Positions 4,991-11,128 of a DNA stretch of 11,128 bases are shown piece by piece. The stretch's first letter is position 1. Each line of letters opens with the position of its first letter. The DNA lies in NCBI GenBank assembly GCA_021798675.1, contig JAJZGE010000018.1, forward strand, positions 1 to 11,128. Direction: 5' to 3'. Below the pieces are notes generated by a model. The model had not been told where the DNA came from, did no database searches, and saw nothing but the letters and a program-made list of their open reading frames with translations. This DNA is from Pseudomonadota bacterium (GTDB taxonomy: Bacteria > Pseudomonadota > Gammaproteobacteria > Xanthomonadales > Rhodanobacteraceae). Position numbers and translations under genes: made by a program.

Positions 4991-6220
4991 TTATTCCGAC
5001 CCGTACCACAGCAGCCCTTCGCGCTGCTGGTTGACGTACTTGCGGTCCGACGTCGGCAGCAGCGTCCACGCCTCCAGGTAGCCCGCGCGTTCCTGCGCCA
5101 CCAGCAGCAGCGTGTGGCCCTTGCCGATGTCGTAGCCCTTGATCAGGCGCGTGCGCATCTCGTAGTAGCCGGCGGCGTTGCGCTCGAGCGTGAGCCAGAC
5201 CTCCCAGGGATCGGCGACCAGATCGAGCAGCAGCGGAAGGTATTCGGCGCGCGCCGGATCGAGGTGCTGCGCCAGTGCCTTGGCGTCGATCGCCAGGGGC
5301 AGTCCCTTGACGTCGAACACTCGCATCGGCCCATGCAGCAGCCCTTCGATCGTCTCTCGCACGTCCGCGGGCGTCGTCCCCGGCGGACCCAGCGGGACCG
5401 GCGTCGGCTCGAAGGGCACGCGATCGGGACGTCCAAGCTGATCCCAGGTGCTGCCGCCCAGGCGCTCCCACTGGCCGCGCCCGTAACCCTCGCCGCTGGC
5501 CAGCACCTGCTCGGCCTGCTCGCCCATCGATCCCCACGGCGCGGTGGCGCCGGGCGTGTGGCCGAAGCCGGGATCGACGCCGGCGGGCACGTCGACCGTG
5601 CGCGGATGCGCACCCTGGGCGCCGACGGTGACCGTCTGCATCTCGACCGGGGGCGCCGTATCGGGACCGGACTTGCCGAGGCGCTGCAGCCCGAAGTCGT
5701 CCAGTGCGTGCACGGTGCACTGGCAGCCCCAGCCGTTGGGCGGATAGTGCGCCTTCCACCAGGGATCGTCGGCGCGCAGCACCAGGCCGTTCCAGGCCAG
5801 GTGCTGCGGGCGCGGGTGCATCACCGCGTCGCTGTGCACGTACTGCCAATAGGGCCGCACCTTCTTCAGGCGTTGCAACTGGGCGTAGCGGCCGGCGGCG
5901 TAGCTGGTGCGCAGGTTGGTCTCGTAGATGACCCGCGATCGCCAGTTGCGACCGCCTTGGTAGTCCCAGCCATAGCGCGCGACGATCGCATCGAAGTCCT
6001 TGCGGAACTGCTGCAGGGTGGCGCCTTCGGCGATCGCGCGATCGACTGCCGCGCGCAGGTCGGCCAGCAGATCCGCGCGGTTGGCGCCGGCGACCACGAA
6101 GGCGTGGTCGTGCGCCGCGCCGAACAGCTGTGTCCAGTCGTCGGTGAGGGCGTTGCCCTTGCGGCGGAAATAGGCGATCTGCTCCTTGAAGGGCAGCGAG
6201 CCGTAGCTAGCCTCCGGCAT
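4991..6220 (-). CDS. F: Minor head protein, Mu F/gp30-like, with C-terminal PBECR2-like nuclease domain
   Basis: A 409-residue protein. The open frame extends 26 codons upstream of the chosen start, but ATG 6220-6218 gives the family-like N-terminus (PEASYGSLPFKEQIAYFRRK) and only 14 bases of overlap with the portal gene. Residues 30-180 are the SPP1 gp7/Mu F head morphogenesis domain: RVIYETNLRTSYAAGRYAQ (96-114), HPRPQHLAWNGLVL (135-148), and PPNGWGCQCTVHAL (160-173) with its Trp and Cys pair. Residues 190-280 are a Pro/Gly-rich linker. Residues about 285-409 look like the phage PBECR2 domain of the barnase/EndoU/colicin/RelE-like nuclease group, ending in RKYVNQQREGLLWYG. The head part assists portal and shell assembly. 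The nuclease part could enter the host with the DNA; that is inference. Confidence 0.92.
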   Translation of the reverse strand: MPEASYGSLPFKEQIAYFRRKGNALTDDWTQLFGAAHDHAFVVAGANRADLLADLRAAVDRAIAEGATLQQFRKDFDAIVARYGWDYQGGRNWRSRVIYETNLRTSYAAGRYAQLQRLKKVRPYWQYVHSDAVMHPRPQHLAWNGLVLRADDPWWKAHYPPNGWGCQCTVHALDDFGLQRLGKSGPDTAPPVEMQTVTVGAQGAHPRTVDVPAGVDPGFGHTPGATAPWGSMGEQAEQVLASGEGYGRGQWERLGGSTWDQLGRPDRVPFEPTPVPLGPPGTTPADVRETIEGLLHGPMRVFDVKGLPLAIDAKALAQHLDPARAEYLPLLLDLVADPWEVWLTLERNAAGYYEMRTRLIKGYDIGKGHTLLLVAQERAGYLEAWTLLPTSDRKYVNQQREGLLWYGSE

Positions 6221-7703
6221 GACCGCTGGCCTCGCCGAGGATGTCGTAGCGGCCCGCTGCGGCCGCCGCGGCCAGCGCCTCGCCCATCGCCCTGGCATAG
6301 CCTTCGAGGCTCATGTCGGGCGCCAGCGCCAACAGCCCGTCGCGCACATCCTCGAGACTGCCGGCGCGCTGCACCAGATCGCGGATCTTCTGGATCCATG
6401 CATCGGTCTGCGGCGCCAGTGCGCGCGCCAGCTGGTCGGCCTGCAGGCTCGGCGTGTCGACCGGGGAGCCCTCGGCGAACATGGCCGAGGTCTGGGATGC
6501 GGAGGCCTGCGCGGGCTGCGGTGCCGGCGCGTTCGGAATCTCGCTCCACTCGCCACCGTAGGTCTGCTCGATGTAGGCGAGACTCGGCCGGAAGCCCATC
6601 GCGGCGACCGTCTGGTCCTGCTGCGCGCGGCGCAGCATGTCCTCGGGCTGCTCGACGATCCGGGACACGCGCGGCGGCTGCGCATTGGGGAAGTTCCAGT
6701 GGGTCAGCCAGCGCGCCGGGCCCAGGTTGAAGCTCTCGCAGATCAGGTCGCCGTCGGCCTTGATCAGGTCCTGGCGCACTTCCATCTGGATCTCGCTCTT
6801 GTACTGGCCGCCGCGCGACTCGCTGGTCATCGACTGGCCGATGATGGTCTTGTTGATCGTCTCGTCCATCGTCTTGTGCAGGGTCTCGTAGTTGACCGTG
6901 CCGGAGCGGTTGGCCTCGAGCAGCTGCAGCATCATGCCCTGCGGCATGATCACGCCGGAGTCGGTCTGCACCGCCTTGGCGGCGGCCAGCAGCATCTGCT
7001 TCTCTGCCGGGGTGGCGCTCGCATCGTAGTGGCCCATGACCGTCGGCATGCCGAACTTCTCGAGGAAGATCAGCCAGAACTTCAGGCCCTGGCGCTTGAA
7101 CAGCGCCGGCCAGTACAGCCAGTGCGCCAGGCCCATGCCGTAGGGCTCGTCGTGGTTGTCGGCGCCGGTCGCGAACCACCAGAAGTAGGGCGCGTCGCAG
7201 GGATCGCCGACCAGCATGTTCTGGTAGGTCAGCAGACGCAGCTCGTTCTTTGGCGTGAAGCGGAAACGCCGCCGATTGCGCACCTTGATCGCGTCCAGCG
7301 TGATGTAGCGGCCGTCGCGGCCGTAGATGACCTCGGCGACCGCGTAGCCGTAGAAGACGCCAAAGTGCATCAGCCCGGTGACGCTGTCCCAGCCGACGCG
7401 ATGGAGCTGCGTGCGCAGGAACTCCGCCGCCGCCTTGTCCACCGCCTTGTCGCTGGCGGCATCCACCTGCCACTCGCAGTTGACCAGGGCCAGACGCCGT
7501 TGCTGCAGCGCTGCCGCCACCTGCGGCTCGGACAACACCGCTTCGTAGATCAGGACGTCGCCGCTGCCGCGCGTGCGCAGGATGCTGTCCCAGGGCAGCA
7601 GCAGTGGCCCGAGGTAGCCGCGAGTGATGTCGCGGCCGTCGATGGTGGTGGCGATCTCCCGGTCGAGCAGGGGCTTGCCGGGTTCGATTTGCGGATCGCT
7701 CAT
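6207..7703 (-). CDS. Portal protein, Mu gp29-like (DUF935)
   Basis: A 498-residue protein starting at ATG 7703-7701, overlapping the TGA of the large terminase (ATGA). Hallmarks of the Mu portal family include DITRGYLGPLLLPWDSILRT near the N-terminus, EPQVAAALQQRRLALVNCEW, the aromatic segment FWWFATGADNHDEPYGMGLA, KFWLIFLEKFGMPTVMGHYD, NRSGTVNYETLHKTMDETIN, and GQSMTSESRGGQYKSEIQME leading to a C-terminal helical region. Twelve copies are expected to form the ring through which DNA enters the head and to which terminase and connector dock. The last 100 residues hold a Pro/Ala/Ser-rich linker followed by an alanine-rich helix. Length is normal for the family. Confidence 0.95.
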   Translation of the reverse strand: MSDPQIEPGKPLLDREIATTIDGRDITRGYLGPLLLPWDSILRTRGSGDVLIYEAVLSEPQVAAALQQRRLALVNCEWQVDAASDKAVDKAAAEFLRTQLHRVGWDSVTGLMHFGVFYGYAVAEVIYGRDGRYITLDAIKVRNRRRFRFTPKNELRLLTYQNMLVGDPCDAPYFWWFATGADNHDEPYGMGLAHWLYWPALFKRQGLKFWLIFLEKFGMPTVMGHYDASATPAEKQMLLAAAKAVQTDSGVIMPQGMMLQLLEANRSGTVNYETLHKTMDETINKTIIGQSMTSESRGGQYKSEIQMEVRQDLIKADGDLICESFNLGPARWLTHWNFPNAQPPRVSRIVEQPEDMLRRAQQDQTVAAMGFRPSLAYIEQTYGGEWSEIPNAPAPQPAQASASQTSAMFAEGSPVDTPSLQADQLARALAPQTDAWIQKIRDLVQRAGSLEDVRDGLLALAPDMSLEGYARAMGEALAAAAAAGRYDILGEASGHAGG

Positions 7704-9295
7704 ACGTAGCCTCGGAAGTCAGTCTCGCCGGCAACGACGCCCAGCCCCTCGTCGCTGAAGCGCACGCCGGCGCCATCGAACATCGATGCGCGCGGGCCGG
7801 TGGATTGGAATTCGATCGGCGCTCCGAGATTGCGGCTGGCGTAGTGCATCATCGCGATCGAGATCGCGGCGTCGCCGTGCCGCTTGGAGCCGTCCTCGCC
7901 AGTCGAGCGCTGGTCAGGCACGCGCGCGACGCCGCGGATCATCTTCACCAGACGCAGGTCGCTGGCCACGTCCTTGTCGCGCGGGAGCACGATGGTGCCG
8001 TCTTCGAAGGCGGCTTTCAGTGGCGGCATCTGCTCGCGGTACCAGGTCTCGCTGAGCATCACCAGTTCGATGCGCGACCAGCCATAGCGTTGAGCCATGA
8101 ACTCGGCGACGGCCGAGCCGTTGCCACGGGCATCGAATGCGCCCCGGCGGAAGCGCGGAAGCCGGTCGCCGACGTAGTAGAGGATCTGCTCCTGCTGGCG
8201 ATGCGGCACGTTGCGCAGCTCGAGCATGAACGACACGCGGCGCGTCAGGTCCTGCAGGATCTGCGCCGGCGTCACCACCGTAAGGTCGCCGGAGCGGCCG
8301 AAGTCCTCGCCCAGCACGCTATCAAACTTGGGATCGAGCGCCTGCAGCAGCGGAAGTACTTCGGACTCGAGCCAGTCGTTGACCGTGGCGGCACGGTAGT
8401 GGTCGGACTCCATCTCGAAGCCCTTGGGCGCCTCGAACCGGAGCACGGGCGCCGGCCGCATGCGCGCCTCGATCAGCGCGCCGGACAGCCAGCTGCCGGA
8501 ACCCTCGGACGGAATGACGTCCAACTCTTCGTCGGCCGCATCGCCGTAGGTCTTGCGGATGTGCTGCACCCACTGCTGCTCGGCTTCTTTCGACCACGGC
8601 TTGCGCTGCCGCAGGCAGACACGCTGGTACAGGCCCTCGGCTACGGCATCGCTGAAGGTGATGTGATGCACACTGCCGGCGCGGCGCCCGCTGCGGATCT
8701 CCTGCACCAGGTCGTTGAACGGGTTGTCCGTGCCGTTATGTGTGCTGATCACGCGGACCTTGCCGCCCCACATCAGCAGCGCAATGGCCGCCTTGAGCAG
8801 TTCGCCCAGCTGGCCGTGAAACGCAGCCTCATCGATCACCACGACGCCCTGCTTGCCGCGCAGGTTGGCCGGCCGGCTCGACAGCGCGACGATGCGGAAC
8901 GAGGAAGCGAAGCGGATCGTATATGTCTTGATCGACTTCTCTTCATCTCCCTCCTTGAAGATCTCCTCGCCTTCCTCCACCTCGCCGGCGGCTTGGTTGA
9001 ACACGCGTGCCCACATCGCACAGGCCTCGATGTACTCGATGGCCATGTCCATGTTGTAGCCGATGTAGTAGACGTTCTGGCCGCCAGCGTCGCGCTTGCT
9101 GCCGGCGAGCAGCACGTCGTCGGCAGCCTCCGCCCAGGTGAATCCGGTTCGGCGGCTCTTTTCAGCTACCTTCAGGTCGGCGTCGTCCTGGATCCAGCGT
9201 TGCTGGTAGAGCAGCAGCACGGCTGGCACGTCGCTGGCTGCCGTGTTGGGCAGCTCGCTGCGGATTGCGTCGGTCAGCGACGTCGGGGTACTCAT
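7700..9295 (-). CDS. Terminase large subunit, Mu gp28-like
   Basis: A 531-residue packaging motor. The frame is open well upstream, but ATG 9295-9293 overlaps the TGA of the small terminase (ATGA) and gives the correct N-terminus. The ATPase part has a P-loop at EKSRRTGFTW (45-54), Walker B VVVIDEAAF (151-159, Asp155/Glu156) and the coupling motif ISTHNG (183-188). The nuclease part has the RNase H-like acidic residues in GEDFGRSGDLTVV (Asp331), FDARGNG (Asp388) and RHGDAAISIAM (Asp475). It binds the portal, cuts DNA and translocates it into the prohead. The P-loop lacks the usual GKT/GKS lysine (Phe52 instead), with Lys46/Arg48/Arg49 as candidate substitutes. By Mu analogy it would package host-flanked phage DNA by headful cutting. 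Confidence 0.96.
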   Translation of the reverse strand: MSTPTSLTDAIRSELPNTAASDVPAVLLLYQQRWIQDDADLKVAEKSRRTGFTWAEAADDVLLAGSKRDAGGQNVYYIGYNMDMAIEYIEACAMWARVFNQAAGEVEEGEEIFKEGDEEKSIKTYTIRFASSFRIVALSSRPANLRGKQGVVVIDEAAFHGQLGELLKAAIALLMWGGKVRVISTHNGTDNPFNDLVQEIRSGRRAGSVHHITFSDAVAEGLYQRVCLRQRKPWSKEAEQQWVQHIRKTYGDAADEELDVIPSEGSGSWLSGALIEARMRPAPVLRFEAPKGFEMESDHYRAATVNDWLESEVLPLLQALDPKFDSVLGEDFGRSGDLTVVTPAQILQDLTRRVSFMLELRNVPHRQQEQILYYVGDRLPRFRRGAFDARGNGSAVAEFMAQRYGWSRIELVMLSETWYREQMPPLKAAFEDGTIVLPRDKDVASDLRLVKMIRGVARVPDQRSTGEDGSKRHGDAAISIAMMHYASRNLGAPIEFQSTGPRASMFDGAGVRFSDEGLGVVAGETDFRGYV

Positions 9296-9810
9296 GCGAT
9301 GCCCAGGATCTCTTTGCGGATGACCTCGGCGGTGTCCTCGCTGAGACCACCGGTGCGCGACATGCGCGCCACCTTGCTTGCCACGTCCTGCGCCTTGGCC
9401 TGCACCTCGGCGCGGTATTTCTTGAGCTGAACCGTCGAGCGCGACAGGTCCGCGATCGCGCGGGCGAGCTTGGGCAGATCCAGCGTTTCCGGATCGACCT
9501 GCAGCTCCATCAGCACTCCGAACAAGCGCTCCTGCACCAGGCGCACCAGCGCTTCGTTCATGGCGCCCTCGTCGTCGGGGCTCTGCGCCACCACGGCGCG
9601 GGCCTGCTCGCTGGCGATCTTCAGCGCGCCCAGGCGCTCCTCGAACTGCGAGCCGAAGCGATGGATGGTGCTCTTGCCGATGGCGTAACCCTGTTCCGCC
9701 AGCCACGCGGCGAGGCCCTCGTAGTCGCCGAAGCCGCCCGCGACCAGGCGCCGCTCCAGCTCGCGCCGGACGTCCTCGGGCAGCTTCAGGATCTTCGAGC
9801 GCGGGGCCAC
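9292..9810 (-). CDS. Mu gp27-like DUF3486 protein, probable small terminase
   Basis: A 172-residue protein starting at GTG 9810-9808, one base after the stop of the gp26-like gene. The N-terminus RSKILKLPEDVRRELERRLV, followed by DYEGLAAWLAEQGY and GKSTIHRFGSQFEERL (about residues 45-60), forms a helix-turn-helix-like DNA-binding unit typical of DUF3486. The middle (SPDDEGAMNEALVRLVQERL) and the C-terminal half are helical and charged, likely for oligomerisation. In Mu gp27 is encoded directly before the large terminase and is regarded as the small subunit that recognises the packaging site. The same order and an ATGA overlap with the large subunit support this role here. Confidence 0.9.
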   Translation of the reverse strand: MAPRSKILKLPEDVRRELERRLVAGGFGDYEGLAAWLAEQGYAIGKSTIHRFGSQFEERLGALKIASEQARAVVAQSPDDEGAMNEALVRLVQERLFGVLMELQVDPETLDLPKLARAIADLSRSTVQLKKYRAEVQAKAQDVASKVARMSRTGGLSEDTAEVIRKEILGIA

Positions 9811-9811
9811 G

Positions 9812-10123
9812 TCAGTACCACTTCGCCGGCCGGGCGATGCCCGGCTGGCAATCGACGGTGTAGTCGACGATGTCGATGCCGGCGCGGGTCAGATGCGCGG
9901 ACCAGACGGGTCCGTCGCGCCCGGTGATCACGATCAGCTCGCGCGTGGCCAGGTAGTCCAGCTCGCGGCGCAGGGCGTGGGGCGTCACGCGGTGATGTGT
10001 ATCCTCCAGCGTGCGCAGGATGATCGGCTCGGCCACCGGCAGCGGGCGCCCGGCGTCGAGGGTTTTCAGGATCCGCCAGCGGATGGTCTCGCGCTGGGCC
10101 TTTTCGAGATCGATGTCGTTCAC
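9812..10123 (-). CDS. Mu gp26-like small winged-helix phage protein
   Basis: A 103-residue protein starting at GTG 10123-10121, overlapping the TGA of the gp25-like gene (GTGA). Residues 10-70 show a winged-helix pattern: helix RETIRWRILKTLDAG, helix PVAEPIILRTLED, recognition-like helix TPHALRRELDYLATREL, then a strand pair IVITGRDGPVWSAHLTRAG. The conserved ending DYTVDCQPGIARPAKWY is characteristic of this phage family (VpaChn25_0724 type in some annotations). It sits in the gp25-gp26-gp27 order of Mu. No function is established; a DNA-binding helper for packaging or late regulation is possible given the fold and context, but this is inference. Confidence 0.85.
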   Translation of the reverse strand: MNDIDLEKAQRETIRWRILKTLDAGRPLPVAEPIILRTLEDTHHRVTPHALRRELDYLATRELIVITGRDGPVWSAHLTRAGIDIVDYTVDCQPGIARPAKWY

Positions 10124-10503
10124 TGCTGATCCCCTCCGGGAAACCGCTGGTGGATCATCTCGGCCAGCTTGTCGAGCTTGGCGTCGATGGTGGCGCTGAA
10201 GCGGATCCAGTCCTCGCGCCGGACGTATTCGAGCGGCAGCGTCACGTTGAGCTTCTCGATGCGCCCGAGCAGGTCGCCGATGCGGCCGGCTTCCTTCTCC
10301 AGCGAGACCTCGATGCCCACCAGGCGCTTCTCGCCGGCGTCGCGCTCGGCCTGGCGCAGGTCGGCGATCGCCGCGGAGCGCTCCTGCAGGCGGCGTTCGA
10401 ACTGGCCGAGCAGCACGCGCCCGAAGCCGAAGACCAGCCCCACGAAGGCCACCAGCAGCGTCACGGCGACGCCGGCGGAGAGATGGATTACCGTGTCGCC
10501 CAC
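10120..10503 (-). CDS. Mu gp25-like membrane/coiled-coil protein (DUF2730 type)
   Basis: A 127-residue protein. The frame is open further upstream, but GTG 10503-10501 has a good ribosome site (AGGAG, 8 bases upstream), overlaps the zinc-finger gene by only 16 bases, and places a single membrane helix at residues about 8-30 (LSAGVAVTLLVAFVGLVFGF) at the N-terminus. The remainder is charged and helical (LGQFERRLQERSAAIADLRQ, RIGDLLGRIEKL), probably a coiled coil. This layout and the position before the gp26- and gp27-type genes match Mu gp25/DUF2730. Its function is unknown; a membrane-anchored accessory near the lysis/packaging boundary is all that context suggests. Confidence 0.85.
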   Translation of the reverse strand: MGDTVIHLSAGVAVTLLVAFVGLVFGFGRVLLGQFERRLQERSAAIADLRQAERDAGEKRLVGIEVSLEKEAGRIGDLLGRIEKLNVTLPLEYVRREDWIRFSATIDAKLDKLAEMIHQRFPGGDQQ

Positions 10504-10736
10504 GCCGGCCGCTCCTGTCGTTGCTCGAAGATGTGCGCGCAGTCCGCGCAGCGACTGGTCTTGCGCAGCACGCGCAGCCGCGCGGCTTCGATCACCTCGC
10601 CGCAGTCGATACACAGCCCCTCGACGGCCGGATCGCGCGCAACGAAGCTGGCCTCGACTCGCGCGTGGTGCGCACGCAGCGCCGCAGCCTGTTCCTTTTC
10701 GATGTGCTCGGTGGCCTGGTCGATGACGTCAGTCAC
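10488..10736 (-). CDS. DksA/TraR-type C4 zinc finger protein
   Basis: An 82-residue protein starting at GTG 10736-10734, with ribosome site GGAGG about 7 bases upstream and 8 bases of overlap with the preceding gene. It has an N-terminal helix (DQATEHIEKEQAAALRAHHA) and a four-cysteine zinc finger: Cys42 and Cys45 in CIDCGE, Cys63 and Cys66 in CADC, separated by the usual helical segment. This is the short TraR-like form of the DksA family, common in Mu-like and P2-like phages. TraR and DksA enter the secondary channel of RNA polymerase and shift promoter choice. A similar effect on host transcription late in infection is plausible by family knowledge but not shown. Confidence 0.92.
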   Translation of the reverse strand: MTDVIDQATEHIEKEQAAALRAHHARVEASFVARDPAVEGLCIDCGEVIEAARLRVLRKTSRCADCAHIFEQRQERPAWATR

Positions 10737-10920
10737 GGGTGGCCTCCACGGGCAGCGTGCGCTCCAGCTCGCCGGCGCAGGCGTCCTTGACGCGCGCGTG
10801 CATCTCGATCAGCCGCCGCTCGACGCCGGTGCGCCCGCGCGCCTGCTCGTTGAGCGCGCAGGCATCCCGGCGCCAGCGGTGCACCAGATCCGCGATCGGT
10901 GATTTAACGCTGCGCGCCAT
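10729..10920 (-). CDS. Small hypothetical phage protein, 63 residues
   Basis: Start chosen at ATG 10920-10918, which follows a strong purine-rich ribosome site (GGGAGGGG just upstream). The frame also allows an earlier start 15 codons upstream, but that part is arginine-rich out-of-frame shadow of the spanin gene. The product is charged and apparently all-helical (SPIADLVHRWRRDACALNEQ, GVERRLIEMHARVKDACAGE), with two cysteines and no membrane segment. It overlaps the spanin gene by 17 bases and the zinc-finger gene by 8. It fills the slot between lysis genes and TraR-like genes in Mu-like phages. I do not recognise a family. Confidence 0.72.
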   Translation of the reverse strand: MARSVKSPIADLVHRWRRDACALNEQARGRTGVERRLIEMHARVKDACAGELERTLPVEATRD

Positions 10921-11128
10921 GCGCCCCTCCCTGGCTGATGCGCGCGGCGGCCGCGCGGTCGGCATTGGCGCGATCGAGCACGCCGCGCAGACTCGCGGCC
11001 CACTGCAGCGCGTCGATCACGCACACCGCCGGCCGCCCGGCCAGCGTGCAGCGAGACGGGGGCGCCGCAGGCGGGGCCAGCGGCGCGGTCAGCGTGGACG
11101 GCAGCGGCTGCACCACCGGCACGGGCAC
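10904..11128 (-). CDS. Partial Rz1/LysC-like outer-membrane spanin subunit
   Basis: The upstream end lies beyond the window edge, so the true start and any lipoprotein signal are not visible. The 74 visible residues begin with a proline-rich stretch (PVVQPLPSTLTAPLAPPAAP), then TLAGRPAVCVIDALQWAASL and LDRANADRAAAARIS. The proline-rich 'PLPxxLTxP' segment followed by a short helix ending in 'NADRAA' is typical of Rz1 and P2 LysC outer-membrane spanins, which are normally nested in or overlap an Rz-like gene. Spanins fuse inner and outer membranes in the last step of lysis. Position at the upstream end of the packaging genes fits the Mu-like lysis module. Confidence 0.6.
   Translation of the reverse strand: MPVPVVQPLPSTLTAPLAPPAAPPSRCTLAGRPAVCVIDALQWAASLRGVLDRANADRAAAARISQGGAHGAQR

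Noticed and set aside
7704..9706. Longer version of the large terminase starting over 130 codons upstream
   Set aside because: The extra part is the out-of-frame shadow of the DUF3486 gene, while ATG 9295 is coupled to its stop and begins the family-like sequence.
1..11128. CRISPR arrays, tRNA genes, insertion sequences or att sites
   Set aside because: No spaced direct repeats, tRNA cloverleaf patterns, transposase motifs or terminal inverted repeats were seen; the window is nearly all coding phage DNA.

Overview
The window is a late-gene block of a Mu-like (transposable-phage-type) prophage or phage, read entirely from the minus strand (right to left in these coordinates). GC content is high and GC is strongly preferred at third codon positions, so the host is probably a high-GC proteobacterium. 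The sequence does not identify the genus. No transposase, repressor or host flank is present, so the Mu-like label rests on morphogenesis gene content and order.

From right to left the layout is as follows. (1) 11128-10729: end of the lysis module, with a partial proline-rich Rz1-like spanin and a small unknown gene. (2) 10736-9812: a DksA/TraR-type zinc finger protein, a Mu gp25-like membrane/coiled-coil protein (DUF2730 type) and a Mu gp26-like winged-helix protein. (3) 9810-7700: DNA packaging, with a Mu gp27-like small terminase (DUF3486) and a Mu gp28-like large terminase. (4) 7703-4421: portal (Mu gp29, DUF935), minor head protein (Mu F/gp30) carrying a PBECR2-like nuclease domain at its C-terminus, and Mu G. 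(5) 4420-4099: the only long non-coding gap (322 bases). It lies at the G/I junction, where Mu keeps its late promoter PI and its central strong gyrase site, and it holds a promoter-like sequence and helically phased A/T tracts. (6) 4098-1643: protease I with a probable nested scaffold start, a capsid cement protein (DUF2190 type) and a major capsid protein unlike Mu gpT. (7) 1578-1: a 57-codon gene, Mu gp36-like and gp37-like head-tail connectors, another small basic-domain protein, and the first 32 codons of what looks like a tail tube protein.

The genes form a tightly coupled assembly line, many joined by ATGA or GTGA stop/start overlaps. Terminase loads DNA through the portal. Protease plus scaffold builds the prohead. 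Coat and cement form the shell. gp36/gp37-type proteins join head to tail. A tube-like gene follows directly, with no sheath gene between it and the connectors. Together with the non-Mu coat this suggests a Mu-type core combined with a siphovirus-like tail, as in B3/D3112-type phages, although the tail class cannot be proved from 32 residues.

The most interesting points are the G/I gap (candidate gyrase site and a 19-bp-spacer promoter with a dyad in the spacer), the nested scaffold start, the toxin-like nuclease domain on the minor head protein, the perfect 10-bp hairpin behind the coat gene, and two small related proteins flanking the gp36/gp37 pair.
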